Positions 1-11,358 of a stretch of 64,000 nucleotides of DNA are shown here, one piece after another. Made by a program: the position numbers and the translations under genes. The notes beneath the pieces were generated by a model. It ran no database searches. It was not told the DNA's origin and worked only from the letters and a program-made list of their open reading frames with translations. Position 1 is the first letter of the stretch; each line of letters begins with the position of its first letter. The DNA comes from Rhabditophanes sp. KR3021 (Eukaryota > Nematoda > Chromadorea > Rhabditida > Alloionematidae), in contig CAUJLY010000002.1 in the NCBI GenBank assembly GCA_963281155.1, forward strand, positions 434,001 through 498,000, read 5' to 3'.

Positions 1-128
1 TTTTTATATTCTTATTCACTGAACCAAAACAAAATGATATTAACAAAAATATATTAACACAAAATATATATTAACAAAAAATATTATTTATTCTAAGTAA
101 CAAATATACGTCTATAACAATAACAAAT

Positions 129-3100
129 TTAACTAAAAAAATAAATTGAACCCATAATTTGGTTAATGTCAAGTTGTCCTTTTTCAATTCTTTTATTAAA
201 CAGTCCTTCCAATTTGCCCTTCTGAGGTGTTGACATGTGGAGGGCACCCTCACCCAGATAAAGTCCTTTGAAATGTTGCGAAAGATTTTCTATCAAAGGC
301 TCTGAGTGTAGTTTGATGAATTGCTCCCTTGTAATCGTATTCATTTCATCTACCGTCCCCGCATGGGTCCAGAAACAGTCATGAACGGCAGCAAAGGTGA
401 TGTTCCGACTTGAGCAAGCCAAAGCAGTCAGCATCATATGACTTGAATCAAGTGAATGGACATAATTTGGTGGAAAGGCATTTACTTGCTTTGACATCAT
501 TGGCAGGTGGCAAACTTTGCCCCCGATTCTATCTATTTTCAAGTAAGGTTGAGTGACCGGCAATCCTAATGGAGTTATCCATTCTACGGAACGGTGGCTT
601 TGTGAAATTGCTTGGGCGCATTGTCTGAACCATTCTTTGAGGGCCATACTTGTAGAGAAAGCTTCTGAAAGTGAGGAGAAAGCATGCCTCATTAGGTAGG
701 TGGCTAGTTCTTTTTGAACGTCAAATGGAATTCCCATGGCCTTTAATTGTTTTTGGATTTGAAGGGTGGCTCCGAATTCAGTGACACCATAAACAGTTGT
801 CATGACTGTTTGTTTTAGCAATTTTCGGGGTAAATTTTGTGGAATATGGTGCCGTAATTTAAGAGCTGTTTCCTTGGTGGCATCTACTTCACTGGACTCT
901 TCAGCTTTTCTCTTGATGTCAACTCTAGCAGCAACGCCCGAATAAATATCGGCCGGTTTTGGCGAAGGCAGCAAATTGACCTCTTCCCCTCCTTGCTTAT
1001 CTCTACCTAAAGCAGCATAATGTTGCAAACCATTGCAAGAGCCATCTTGATGGATTGGCATATGAGATATAAAAGTAGTTGGATCCGAACAAGATAAGGC
1101 ATTCTTAATTTCGATGCATGCAGTCAAAGTCTGCCAAGGTTCTTCTGATGTCATCCACCACTTTGTGCCAGTCAAGGGGTTCGTGGCAGATTCTATAATT
1201 GAATTTTCCAAAATTTCTTCTACATACTGCAGTCTCTTGTCTATGGATTCTTTCTTTAATAGACCTGTCAAGTTGATGCAATGAAGCTTTAACCATTCTA
1301 GGCCTTTTTCTCCCAATGGTCTTCCTTGTGCGAATACTAATAAGGAACGAGAAACATCATCACCCATATGAGAAAGATAGGGGGAGGTTGGGTAGACTCG
1401 ACCTATAAGGACAATATAAATTAGGTGGCATTAAAATGTTATTTTAAGTGTCCCTTAAAAATGGTATCTTTAAGCTTTTTGCTATTTATGCACCTTTAGG
1501 GCATATTCTAAAGCGTTAACCTTTCTTGTCATGTTTAATACATTTTTACATACCCCTGAAATCCATGTTATGAGGAAAATAAAGAATTTGATCTCTAAAA
1601 TGATTAGCCATAGCAAGTCTATAGAGCAACCAGCAAGTCAGCGAATTTGCTTGTGCTTTCTTCTGCTCTAATTGATCCCTCATCTTGTAATATAGTGAAA
1701 ATTCATGCTTACTAATCGTTTTCTCTTCCAATTTAACAGGATCCAAAATATCCTCTATCGAAGGTATATTAATAGCATCCATATGGAGCGGAAACGCCAA
1801 ATTATCCAAATACTTCTCATTGCCAGGATCCATGCAATCATTTTTGAAAATAGTCATCATTATGTCTAAGACGGGCTTATTAATTCTCCAAGGCATCATC
1901 GACAACTCATTTAAGGCATCCCAAACTCCACGGCCTTGCTCTTTACTTTTTATTCTCTTCTTGGTTTCCTTGCAAATGTCGACTTGATCAAACTCATATT
2001 TGTTTCGAATTATTTCATAGTTGTAATTTAGAGAGGGACCGCCATTTCCATAATCTAGCCATGGTTTGGGAGGAATTATCATCGGCATTGTATTAGAGGT
2101 CGGGAATACTAAGAACTCGAATTGGAATTTGTCTAGAATCCGCATAAAATCCTTGTTGATGCTCAAAAATCTGTCTACATTCATTCGGTAGTCGTCGTCT
2201 TCTAGAATTGCTGATTCTTCAGGTGTATTTACTGTTTGAATCCCAAATATTGGAATGAACTTCGACTTGGCTTGGTTTATTGTTGTGGCATTTTGACTAG
2301 TGAGTCTAGATCTCAGTAATCTGTCTTTACTAATTTGGCAGGAATCAAATATGAGTTGGGACAAAAAAGTTGATAAACCTTTCTGAAGGTCTGATTTATC
2401 TATGTCTGTAAAAGGTAACGCATATTCTGGGGTGATTTTGTTCAAGTCGCAGCATTTGATCCAGTACTCTCGTGGCCGGTATTGCCTTCTTAACTTTTCA
2501 TCAATGAAATACTCCACGTAATCTGAGTAAACTTTTTCCAGTGTCTGCAAAGTTAATATTATCTATAGATTAAGCCAAACTTACACTACTACAATCACCC
2601 AATGTACTAGTAACAAACTTATTATGAGCTAACTTCAAAATAGACTCCGTAATCTCCCTTTCAAAGGCATTATAATGTATTAAATGCATTCCTTCACTGA
2701 GAACTTTCAAAATCTCCTCATGTATCAAAAAAGCAACTTCTTCCGCCTTCAACATTGATAAGAAGTTTTTGACAACCGCATTCTGTAGCTTTGCGAATCT
2801 TTTTTTGAAATTTTCACATATTAAAGGCTCCCAATTTAGAGTTTTGATGTATTCTTCTGCATTCATTTGTTCGGTTGAGTTGCGAGTAAAATTGGATACA
2901 CGAATGAAGGAAGTTAGTTCGGTTTGCAGTTGTTGGTCAAATAAATTCATTAATGTTTCTTTTGATTGGTATTGAGACGATTGAAGGGGAATGAAAGAAG
3001 CTTCCTTTACTGGTTCGTTGATGTCTTTTAATAGATTTAAGTCATTTCCGTATCTGGACTTGTCCTCAACTAATTTTGACTTTCGTACCCGTGGATTAGG

Positions 3101-3790
3101 ATTGTAGATTAAGGTTAATTTTTTGGCTTCTTCTATTTGCGTTTCATTAAATAATCTGGTGCCAAGAAATCTCGTTCCATCAATATTCTTTAGTCTAACT
3201 ATATCTTTGTACGAGTCAACTGTTGAAACCATTTTCCCCTTGTTCCCTAAAGAATCTGGCTGCCCCTGTAACCACTTATCAAAACTATCCACCAACAAGA
3301 CATAACTGATTTCAGTATTGGTATTCTTGTTAAAAGGAACCTCGCCCATCAAGGTAGCTGTAGCATTGAAAAACAACTTGAATTTTTGGGTTTGATCAGT
3401 TAAATCCATGAAAATCCGTCTCACCATCAGCAAACCCACCCCATAAACATCATCTTTTGCCTGGAATGGTTTTGAAAATCTATCGACTTTGTATTGTAAT
3501 AAACTTTTTATTATACCCATATAATCTCCATCTGCATGGCATTTCATTAAGTAACATTGAGTTGTAATTCGGGAGGTCATTTTATTTCTCTCTTTGCCAA
3601 GTAAACTGAATTCTTTTGACAATTGGTCAGACATGTAAGCTGCGAATTTTGACTTTACAGGTCCATTTTTGGCAGTGTAATCATTTGGTCTTTTTTTCTT
3701 AAATGTGGGTATGCTTAATGGTGGTTGTGGAGTTGTTTGGCAGCATCTTTTGAAAAAAGTTCGCGTATTTAGTTTAAGGATACTCAACAT
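129..3790 (-). CDS. POLRMT: Mitochondrial DNA-directed RNA polymerase (three exons)
   Basis: Single-subunit T7-like RNA polymerase that transcribes the mitochondrial genome in the matrix. Exons are 3790-2585, 2544-1554 and 1402-129, with introns of 40 and 151 nt; phases close to give 1156 residues. The N-terminus (MLSILKLNTRTFFKRCC) is basic and lacks acidic residues, like a mitochondrial targeting peptide. The second junction rebuilds DFRGRVYP. The palm aspartate lies in HQDGSCNGLQHY (about residue 852), the fingers helix in RKLLKQTVMTTVYG (about 925-940), and the second catalytic aspartate in AAVHDCFW (about 1075). The C-terminus ends YFFS, as in animal POLRMT, so the 3' end is complete. 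A TTTCAG acceptor abuts the ATG. It lies downstream of a small membrane-protein gene in an operon-like layout. The family assignment is secure; the intron positions are inferred from phase. Confidence 0.96.
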
Positions 3791-3910
3791 TCTGAAATTT
3801 GATTAGAGAACTTTTAATGAATAGGTAGCTTAGAAATATGGAATAGTTTGATAAACACTTTAACAAGTAAGCAAAAACAGTTGGTTCTAATTAATTTTAT
3901 TGAGCTCTAA
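3791..3910 (-). promoter_or_regulatory. Operon-type intercistronic region before POLRMT
   Basis: These 120 bases separate the stop codon of the upstream 104-aa gene from the POLRMT start. Read on the minus strand they contain AATAAA (plus-strand TTTATT at 3896-3901) ten bases after the stop, a U-rich middle, and a TTTCAG acceptor (AG at 3793-3792) one base before the ATG. This is the usual arrangement between genes of a nematode operon: poly(A) signal, about 100 bp, then a trans-splice acceptor. Whether an SL2-type leader is used cannot be told from the DNA. Confidence 0.7.
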
Positions 3911-4266
3911 TTATGGTTTTGTTTCGTTCCCAATATTATGTAGTGGGTGATTATCAGCTTCAAAGGCACCCAGCGGATTAGTGATAAATTTCTCATAGAA
4001 ACCTAGAACAAATAAACCAAAAATACTTAAATCTATAAACATACGTCCAAACCATCCTTCTGGATTCACAGTGGACTGAAAGTGTGTGTATCCGAAAGCA
4101 GCCGTAACAATTCCAAACGACACCAAAAAGCCCTACATTTCCAATTAATTTTGTTTTAAAAGTGGTAACTTACCGACACAAACGTTAACTTTCTCCCTCC
4201 CTTCGGCAGCACAAAATTAGACAATTCTAACCAAGCTTTTCTTCCGTCCGCTCCTTTGATAATCAT
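3911..4266 (-). CDS. Small two-helix membrane protein, first gene of POLRMT operon
   Basis: Two exons (4266-4174 and 4132-3911) joined in phase 0 across a 41-nt GTAAGT...TGTAG intron give 104 residues. I do not recognise the family. It starts MIIKGADGRKAWLELSNF, followed by a hydrophobic stretch at about residues 28-47 (FVSGFLVSFGIVTAAFGY) and a second at about 66-84 (MFIDLSIFGLFVLGFYEKF), then a polar tail ending NIGNETKP. Size and topology resemble nuclear-encoded inner-membrane subunits of respiratory complexes. Its position just upstream of the mitochondrial RNA polymerase supports a mitochondrial role. That role is inference; no diagnostic motif is visible. Confidence 0.75.
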
Positions 4267-4615
4267 GGTCAGTTATAAGGATTCAGGTAATAATTCATGC
4301 AAGTGCTATATGCTTCATTCCACCCAACATCCCTTTGACTTCCACTTGACAAGGAGGAGCAAGGTTGACACGTTCTTTGATGTGTATATGTGTATCACAA
4401 CAAACAATGACATTTCCGTTCCCATTACCTTGCCACCCTTATCACTTTCCAAAGAACCTTGTTTAATGGTTAAGGTGGTGATAAATACATAAATACCATC
4501 CCTTAAAGCGAATCAACGTTTGACATTATACAACAAATCATTTCTACTTGTTTACTGCATATTTGACAATAAATATCTAGACACGATACTTACATTTAAT
4601 TTAAACGTTTTAGAG

Positions 4616-5564
4616 ATGGCTGTTTCGAGTGGTAGAGCATTGCATTATGTTTTTAAGATTGGCGACCGTGGGAAAAGTTTTGACTTTTATGTCAACAAAC
4701 TTGGCTTGAAGGTGTTGAGGCATGAGGAGTTTGAGGAAGGATGTGAAGCTTATTGTAACGGGTAAGTTATGCATTAAAGTATAAAATAAAGGAATACTAC
4801 CTTTTCAGTCCCTACAACGGCAAATGGTCCAAAACGATGGTAGGGTATGGTGAGGAGTCAAAGAACTTCGTCTTCGAATTAACCTACAACTACGAGATAG
4901 GCGAATACACGCGTGGCAATGATTTCGGAGGAATCTACATCGCCTCAAAGTCCCTTTTCGCAAAACTTAGTCAAGATGAACAAGTCCACATGATTCATCC
5001 CAACAAACTTAAAATCAATGATCCCGATGGAAATACCTTCTTCATTACCAACCAAAACAAAGAACCCTCTGTTTACCAAGTTGAATTAAAAACATGTGAC
5101 AGACATGGGACGACCAAATTTTGGTTTAATTTAATTGGGGCTAGGTTGATTTGTGGGGGGAGGAAATTAGTTGTGCTAAATTTTCGTTTGGTGAGGGACA
5201 GGCTGTGTTGAAGGTTAGTGATCTGGATGAGGGTGTGCATTTACATAGAGCGTCCGCTTACGGAAGAATCGCCTTTGCTTGTCCTACCGCCGACTTGAAG
5301 CCAATCGAAGAGGCCGCTAGAAGATGTAATCCCAAATTTGTGATGAAGCCATTTGTTGCTCTGGAGACTCCGGGCAAAGCTACTGTCTGTGTCGTCATTT
5401 TGCAAGACCCCAATGGACATGAAATTTGTTTTGTTGGGGAGGAAGCTTTCAGTCAATTATCCATCACAGATCCCAATGCCGAACAACTCTTACTGGAAGC
5501 AATCAAAAAGGACAACAGCAGTGAGTGGTTTAAGGATGCAGGAAGATTCAAACAAATCATATAA
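4616..5564 (+). CDS. GLOD4: Glyoxalase domain-containing protein 4, with apparent frameshift
   Basis: A two-domain vicinal-oxygen-chelate protein of the GLOD4 family, about 300 residues. Exon 1 is 4616-4761 and exon 2 is 4809-5564, with a 47-nt GTAAGT...TTTCAG intron. The N-terminal half contains [20 protein letters not shown] and the C-terminal half contains [12 protein letters not shown] and [15 protein letters not shown], which match animal GLOD4. Between about 5150 and 5165 the reading frame shifts by one base at a run of six G (5155-5160). A seventh G would join both halves into one protein. GLOD4 is linked to methylglyoxal metabolism, but its substrate is poorly defined. A TTTTAG acceptor ends two bases before the ATG, which favours this start over the upstream in-frame codons. 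The shift is either an assembly error or a real lesion. Confidence 0.88.
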
Positions 5565-5649
5565 ATTTTAAATTAAACTTTTATTATTACATTTATCAGA
5601 ATTGCATAAAAATAAATGGTGCATCGATGTCTTTTAGAGATTGGTTAGG

Positions 5650-6198
5650 TTAAATAACTTAAAACTTTTCCTGAAGGCGTCTTGTTTAGTTGGAAGTAGT
5701 CATTTTTCGACTCCTTTTCCAACCATGAAAGCTTCCTATTGTTCCTTCCTCACTACTTTACTTGTGTACTCTTCCCGAGCATCTTTGACTCTCCTTCCAA
5801 CACAGATACAATTATCTTCATATGGTCCATAAATGAGATTCGATCGTTTTTGATGAGGAAAGGACCAACTTCCATTTCTGTTCCGGCATTTCCTCTTCTT
5901 TTTCTCTTTTATTTGGCAGAGCATTAGGATTTGGCGGGTGTTGTTTTGGGTGGACATGTGCCAAAAGTCTAGAACACAATAAAATAAATGGTTTAAATCA
6001 CAAGTACAAACTTACCTCCAATAGTTCTTGTGATCAGTCCTTGAGTAGCAATGAAAGGCTGGTCAGGAGTTTGTTGTTGGGATTCTCACCGGTCTTGCCA
6101 CTTTCATAGGAGCCCTTCTTTAGTCTTTCTTGGTCAGCAGAGGTAGATTTGGTGCGGAAAGGTTCTTGACCAAGGTAGATAGCTTTTATAAAGTCCAT
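5650..6198 (-). pseudogene. Frame-broken protein-coding relic
   Basis: On the minus strand an ATG at 6198 opens MDFIKAIYLGQEPFRTKSTS and continues for about 40 codons. The coding-like reading then moves frame near 6090 (ESQQQTPDQPFIATQGLIT), reaches a good GTAAGT donor at about 6015, and after a TTCTAG acceptor (about 5972) changes frame at least twice more (EEMPEQKWKL, then PFLIKNDRISFMDHMKIIVS, then SWLEKESKNDYFQLNK). No single frame is open throughout. Either this is a decaying gene or the assembly has several indels here. I do not recognise the family. The splice signals and amino-acid-like composition suggest it was coding. Confidence 0.4.
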
Positions 6199-6327
6199 AG
6201 CGAAGGTAGTAAAAGCAACAAAATATATGGTATTAAATTGGTTTTAGCAAAGTCCAAATTAGGATATCACGTTAATTATTTATTTAAATTTAAGTACAAA
6301 ATTATGTTATTATTATATTTATTCGAC

Positions 6328-7788
6328 TTAATGTTTCCTCGCCCATTTGGCTAACCTTCCATCGTAAAATAAGACAAAAGTAAATGATCCAATATTCAAA
6401 ATTGCGAATATTACTATAAATAAAAGTCGCCATTCTTGCTGTGTATTATTGGGTGTTAGGAGACTATATAAGAGTGGCCCAGCCAGGCCAGCTACCGATG
6501 CACCCATATTTCCGAATCCAGTGGCTATTGAGGCGTGATTGCCGGCAACTTCGAGATAAGTTAGAGGGACTGTTACTAAATTAAGGCCGGAAACGGCAAC
6601 TGCTAAAACAATTAGAAGGATGGCCAAATTACTTTGATGGCAAGTTAGGAAAGCTGATAATAAAAATAGAATTGACTGGCCAGTGATTCCAACAAACATG
6701 AATAGTCTTCTACAGTCGTGAACAGACAACATTTTCTTTCTAATTATAAAATCAATTGCTGCTCCGGCAAGTTGAATCGAAAAGAATAAAGCTATGAAAG
6801 GTAAAGCTGAAATGTACCCTAAATTGGAAATGGATATGCCGAATAAGTTTTTGATCATTAATGGAGCCACAGCTGTTATAAAGAAGTTTCCAAATGTTGA
6901 TGTGAAATGACCTAGTAATATTATCCAAAAATCTTGACTAGTTAGCATTGCTTTCCAGGGAATTGTTAGGACAGTGGTGTCTTCAATTATAGCTTTGTTG
7001 CTGTTTTCGATGTATAATCGTTCAATACTCGTGATTCGTTTTGAAGTTTTGGGAGAACTGGCTCCAAAAATGACCCATAAAGGAATGAAAAGGATTCCTA
7101 AAGTTCCGAAAATGTAAAATATAGATGGCCAACCACCCAAAGGACCATACTGACACAAAGGTGCTGAAATAAAGATTGAAAAAATTGTCCCCAATTGAAA
7201 GCCCGAATGTGAAATTCCATTTAATAGTCCACGTTCATGAATCGGAAACCATTGAATGATGCATTCTTGAACAGCAGGCATGAAAAATCCCTGCCCCATT
7301 CCAACTAATACTCTAGCTACCAACAAACCAATCCAATGCCAATTTGAAAGTATCGGAATTAATAAAGTAAAGATGGAACTAATCAGAACTGATACCAACA
7401 AAAATAGCTTAGATCCAAATCTTTCACACAAATAACCACCTAACACTTGTGTTGTCAAGTAACCATAGAAAAAAGACCCTAAGATATAGCCCTGAATTTG
7501 GCGGGGCCATTCGAATTCGCCTTCCAACAAATGAGTGTCTTCCTTTTGTGAAACGCATTCTTTTCTTATATTTTGTTGCTTGACATTAACCAAATCAGCA
7601 TAAGTATGATTTACCATACAAACAATTCCTAGACTTAGATCGGCACGATGTGAAAATAAAATTGCTCCTGATAAGAATAATAATACGGAGATGCCTAGTC
7701 TAGATGAATTGATTAAAGCTAAAAATATAAAAAAAATAACAAATAAATAGAACAATAACAACTTACGTTCCTCATAACTTGCCTTCAT
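6328..7788 (-). CDS. SLC17-type anion/phosphate major facilitator transporter
   Basis: Exon 1 is 7788-7767 (22 nt) and exon 2 is 7718-6328, joined across a 48-nt GTAAGT...TTTTAG intron, giving 470 residues. About twelve hydrophobic helices are visible. An acidic-basic luminal loop after helix 1 has NHT, a possible glycosylation site. EFEWPRQIQGYILGSFFYGY and LGGYLCERFGSK form the SLC17 helix 2-3 signature, and the GFFMPAVQECIIQWFP segment is typical of sialin/VGLUT/NaPi-like members. The family moves organic anions or phosphate across plasma, lysosomal or vesicle membranes; the substrate cannot be decided here. The intron is stop-free and a multiple of three, so retention would insert 16 residues near the N-terminus. 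The spliced form removes a spurious hydrophobic stretch and is preferred. Confidence 0.9.
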   Translation of the reverse strand: MKASYEERKLLLFYLFVIFFIFLALINSSRLGISVLLFLSGAILFSHRADLSLGIVCMVNHTYADLVNVKQQNIRKECVSQKEDTHLLEGEFEWPRQIQGYILGSFFYGYLTTQVLGGYLCERFGSKLFLLVSVLISSIFTLLIPILSNWHWIGLLVARVLVGMGQGFFMPAVQECIIQWFPIHERGLLNGISHSGFQLGTIFSIFISAPLCQYGPLGGWPSIFYIFGTLGILFIPLWVIFGASSPKTSKRITSIERLYIENSNKAIIEDTTVLTIPWKAMLTSQDFWIILLGHFTSTFGNFFITAVAPLMIKNLFGISISNLGYISALPFIALFFSIQLAGAAIDFIIRKKMLSVHDCRRLFMFVGITGQSILFLLSAFLTCHQSNLAILLIVLAVAVSGLNLVTVPLTYLEVAGNHASIATGFGNMGASVAGLAGPLLYSLLTPNNTQQEWRLLFIVIFAILNIGSFTFVLFYDGRLAKWARKH

Positions 7789-8834
7789 TTTGTTAAAATG
7801 ATATTAGTATGATCAAAACAATCATAGTGGTATGATCAAAAAATTCAACATTTATTTCCTCATCGTAATTGGTGAGTAATATAATTTTAAAATTGGAGAA
7901 TATGTTTGGTTTGATTTTATGTTCAAGCTGAATTTTTTTAGTTTGAGATTAAAGTTAAAAGTGTTTGTTTTAGATGGATTTAAAGGTTAAGGTGATTGTT
8001 TTGTCTTGATCTGTTTGAATGATTTATATATTTGGGAACAATAAATATTGTTTATCATTTGTCAATAGGATTATGCTAATATTCATGATAAGCCGAAATT
8101 GTTGTTGTTCAAAAGAGTATATTTGACAACTTCTTGTACAAATACCAAACCGACAAATTAAGTTTGTTAAAAGGAAAAAACTTCTCACACAATACCAAAA
8201 ATATCAAAAGTTACAACATAATATACGAATAATGTCAGTTGGCAATTGAGAGTGTGATATCAAGAATGACCCTACTTTTGTTCTTTCTTAGCCTTCAATC
8301 ATCTCCGCCATCATCAACAATAATGACTGTTCCCAAATCTATTGAAAGTGACAAAATACATGATTCTCATCAAATTTCAACAAATATTAAAAAAATGTCC
8401 TTTATCAGTAGGATCTTTTGATGGTGACAATTAATATAATTGAAATAGCAGATTGAAGCAATTTCTAACAAAAGAATTAAACTATCCCGAATGTCAACAA
8501 ACAATTGGCCAGACTACGAAACACAAAGCTATCAAATAGCTGCTTTCATAACTCTGGAAATGACAACAGTCAACTCGATCATTGTTCTGGATGTATACTC
8601 GGAAACAAGACTTGCACTTTGTTCCACAAGAACTGCATCCTTATTTTCATGAATGTACCTTATATGTGTTTCATTAAATATACCTTCGACGAGATAGTCG
8701 TAAAATAAAGTAAAATAATGATGTTTTGTCTTCTAGACCGTTGTGTGGTTTGTTTTAAAAAGGTATATTTAACAAGTTAAGAGAATATCTTTATTCCTAT
8801 GAACAAGCACATCAAAATGTTAACTTCCGTGTTT
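7789..8834. other. Intergenic, gene-poor
   Basis: AT-rich DNA between the SLC17 gene and the collagen gene. The only coding hint is a 51-codon plus-strand ORF at 8266-8421 that starts MTLLLFFLSLQSS, which could be a short signal peptide. It has no supporting splice context or homologue I can name. A cysteine-containing open stretch at about 8460-8705 lacks its own ATG. I would not annotate either as a gene. Confidence 0.4.
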
Positions 8835-10125
8835 TTATACGCGGGAACGTCCTGGGCAAGGGCAGTATGCGGCATCAGCGGCCTACAAAATGGAAGATGG
8901 TTTAATAAGAGAATGACTAATTTACCTGTTCGCCGTCAGAGCCTGGTCCTCCTGGTGTTCCGTCGCTTCCTGGGCCTCCTGGGTTTCCTGGGGGTCCAGC
9001 TGGTCCTCTATAATTAAACAAACATATTAGTGTCATTGCAAATTACCAAAGTAAGTAAGCCCAAAATCTCTTTGAACGATCCTAGATTAAGAATAACTTA
9101 CGGTGGTCCGGCTGTTCCAGCTCCAGCTTGTCCCTGAAATGTCGTCATTACAAGTAAGTACTTTCTTCAACTTACTGGTTGTCCATCTGACCCTGGTCCT
9201 CCGGCTGGTCCAGGTGCTCCTGCTGGTCCTGGAGAAGAAACCGATTTAGTTCCTGATTGTCCGGCGGGGCCAGCATTTCCTGGGCCTCCTGGTTGTCCGT
9301 CATTTCCTGGGCCTCCTGGTTGTCCTGGGCCTCCTGCATTTCCTGGAGTTCCAGCGTTTCCGGCTGGTCCTGGTTGTCCGTCGCTTCCTGGTTGTCCTGG
9401 TCCGCCATCGGGTCCTATAAGGATGAATTAAGCATCGTAACTAATCAATTGTGAATGGTTGTGTTTAATGAGACGCCATCTAATCTAACAACATTCTGAA
9501 TCTACTCACCTGGTGGTCCTGGTGGTCCAGCTGGGCAAGCATCGCACCCTCCAGATCCAGAAGGAGCTTCAGCGGCTTCTCCGGCTGATCCGTCTTTTCC
9601 TAAAAACACACATTAATTATATTTATAGGCACATTTTATCCAACCTGGCATGCCATCTTCTCCATTATTTCCGGGGAATCCATCAGATCCTGGTGGTCCT
9701 GAAACATTTATTAGTATTCAAGCACCAACAAACGAACCTGGTGGGCCTGGTGGACAGCTTCGTTGTTGTTGTTGAGGCTGTTGGGCTTGTTGCTGTGGGT
9801 GGCTTTGGACAGCAGCTGGGGCGGCATTGTAACCACCACCACCTCCTCTGGAAGGTTGAGGAGCTTGGGCGTAGTTTTGTCTTCTGATTCTGTTAACGAT
9901 GTCTTGGAAATCTGGTTGGGCACTTATTTTCAATTGTCTTTCGGTGTTAAGCATTTCTTTCCATGCTTTGTTGGAAAGTTCCTTGAAATCACGCATATCT
10001 TCGAGGACATTATCATACATGTCGTTGATTTCGAAGAATAAGTTGCCACAAACAAAGATGGATGTGATGACTACGATAGCCGTTGCAGCTTGGCCTCCGG
10101 AAATGAAGAAGTTTGATGATGACAT
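8835..10125 (-). CDS. Nematode cuticle collagen (seven exons)
   Basis: Exons on the minus strand are 10125-9738, 9698-9645, 9599-9510, 9414-9176, 9133-9102, 9007-8926 and 8882-8835; phases close to 310 residues. The N-terminal part has a hydrophobic anchor ([20 protein letters not shown]), the cuticle-collagen N domain and an RIRRQN furin-like region. A Gln-rich linker and CPPGPPG lead into Gly-X-Y repeats in three blocks. The cysteine pair in [12 protein letters not shown] separates blocks, and a TKSVSS interruption sits inside the second. It ends [12 protein letters not shown], the standard cysteine-containing tail. Short introns interrupt the Gly-X-Y region repeatedly. TTTAG precedes the ATG by one base, which fixes the start over the upstream in-frame codon at 10140. 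The product is secreted by hypodermis and crosslinked into cuticle. Confidence 0.95.
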
Positions 10126-11358
10126 TCTAAAGAAGAACAATATTAATTGGAATCAGATAAAATGATATTCTAATTGACATTTTACCTTCCTATTTATACT
10201 ACTTATTTCGGTCAAAACAGGCTAAGCAAAAGCATGTTTCTGTTATGGACCTGTTTTTATTACAGTTTCTGGATACACATCATTTACGTGATAGTTTCTG
10301 GTTTTATAGTTGTCAATTGAACTGTGCATTAATACATGGATTGTTTCATTCTGTGTGACATTAACACAAATTAAACTGTATACCCTAATCCAACTAATTG
10401 CAGACATCAATTCCGAAAATACACACTCAATTACTCATTTAACCTCAATTATATTTCCCAAATAATCCATGCATCTTCCATACTCACAACTTAGCTTCTT
10501 TTTACAAAAAAGGCAATCAGTTGATTCTTTACAATCCAAAATACCAACTTTTACCCATACTCACCACCAAATGTTACAAGTACAATGTCTTCTTTCTAAA
10601 GACATGCATCCCAAAATTTAAATAGCATCAATGGCACATATGTGATTATTTGTTTCCTAAAGATTTATCCTGATATTGAACCTTCGTAATTAATATGATT
10701 CACAAATAAACTAACATTTTATAATTTTTATTTTTGATCTTTTTTAGGAATGATTTTTTGTGAAGGATATAAGTCCTTAAAAATGTAATGTAGCGCTGAT
10801 CATAATATAAAATAAAAGTTTACCAGTACTATGTGTAAAAAAGTAAGAAGACATAAGAAGAAATAGACAGGTCCATAACAACAAAATAAAGATAATGACA
10901 AGGTGTAAAATAAAATTAAAGCATTTGTTTGTGGAAATATGGTAGATGAGATGTGTCCTGAAGGTGTGTGTGTGTGTTTGTGTTTTTATGGCAGACCACA
11001 CAAATAATTCTTTTCCTTTAAATGTGTGAGTTGGAGATTGGTGGATGGATACGATTGTGAGTACATTTGTAAAGGGATATTACAATAGATAGAGATAATA
11101 ATAATAAAGATACAGTTGAAGGCATACACTGGGAACTTATTTAAAGTTAGTTTTAATTATTCAATTGGGGGGGTCTTTTCTATTTGATTAATTTGTTCTA
11201 AGTAATTTTAAACCACATTCTTGACTAATTAAGGACCTTTAATAATTAGAGTATAAATAAGGATAGCAACGAAAAGGGTGCTATTTGAGTTGTATGTACA
11301 TGATATAATAGGATAGGTTGTGTTGTTTGTTGTTTTGTGATGGTGTACCAAGAGATAT
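10126..11358. other. Upstream region of collagen gene
   Basis: About 1.2 kb of AT-rich DNA that contains the collagen promoter (minus strand, reading from 10126 upward) and the 3' flank of the next minus-strand gene. It has short TG/GT runs near 10960-10985. No open frame, RNA gene or repeat array was recognised. Any moult-cycle promoter element is not identifiable by eye. Confidence 0.4.

Noticed and set aside
9172..9454. Repetitive ORFs overlapping the collagen (Gln/Asn/Asp-rich on minus, Trp/Ser-rich on plus)
   Set aside because: They are other-frame readings of the Gly-X-Y repeat. The true frame is fixed by glycine periodicity and the phases of seven exons.
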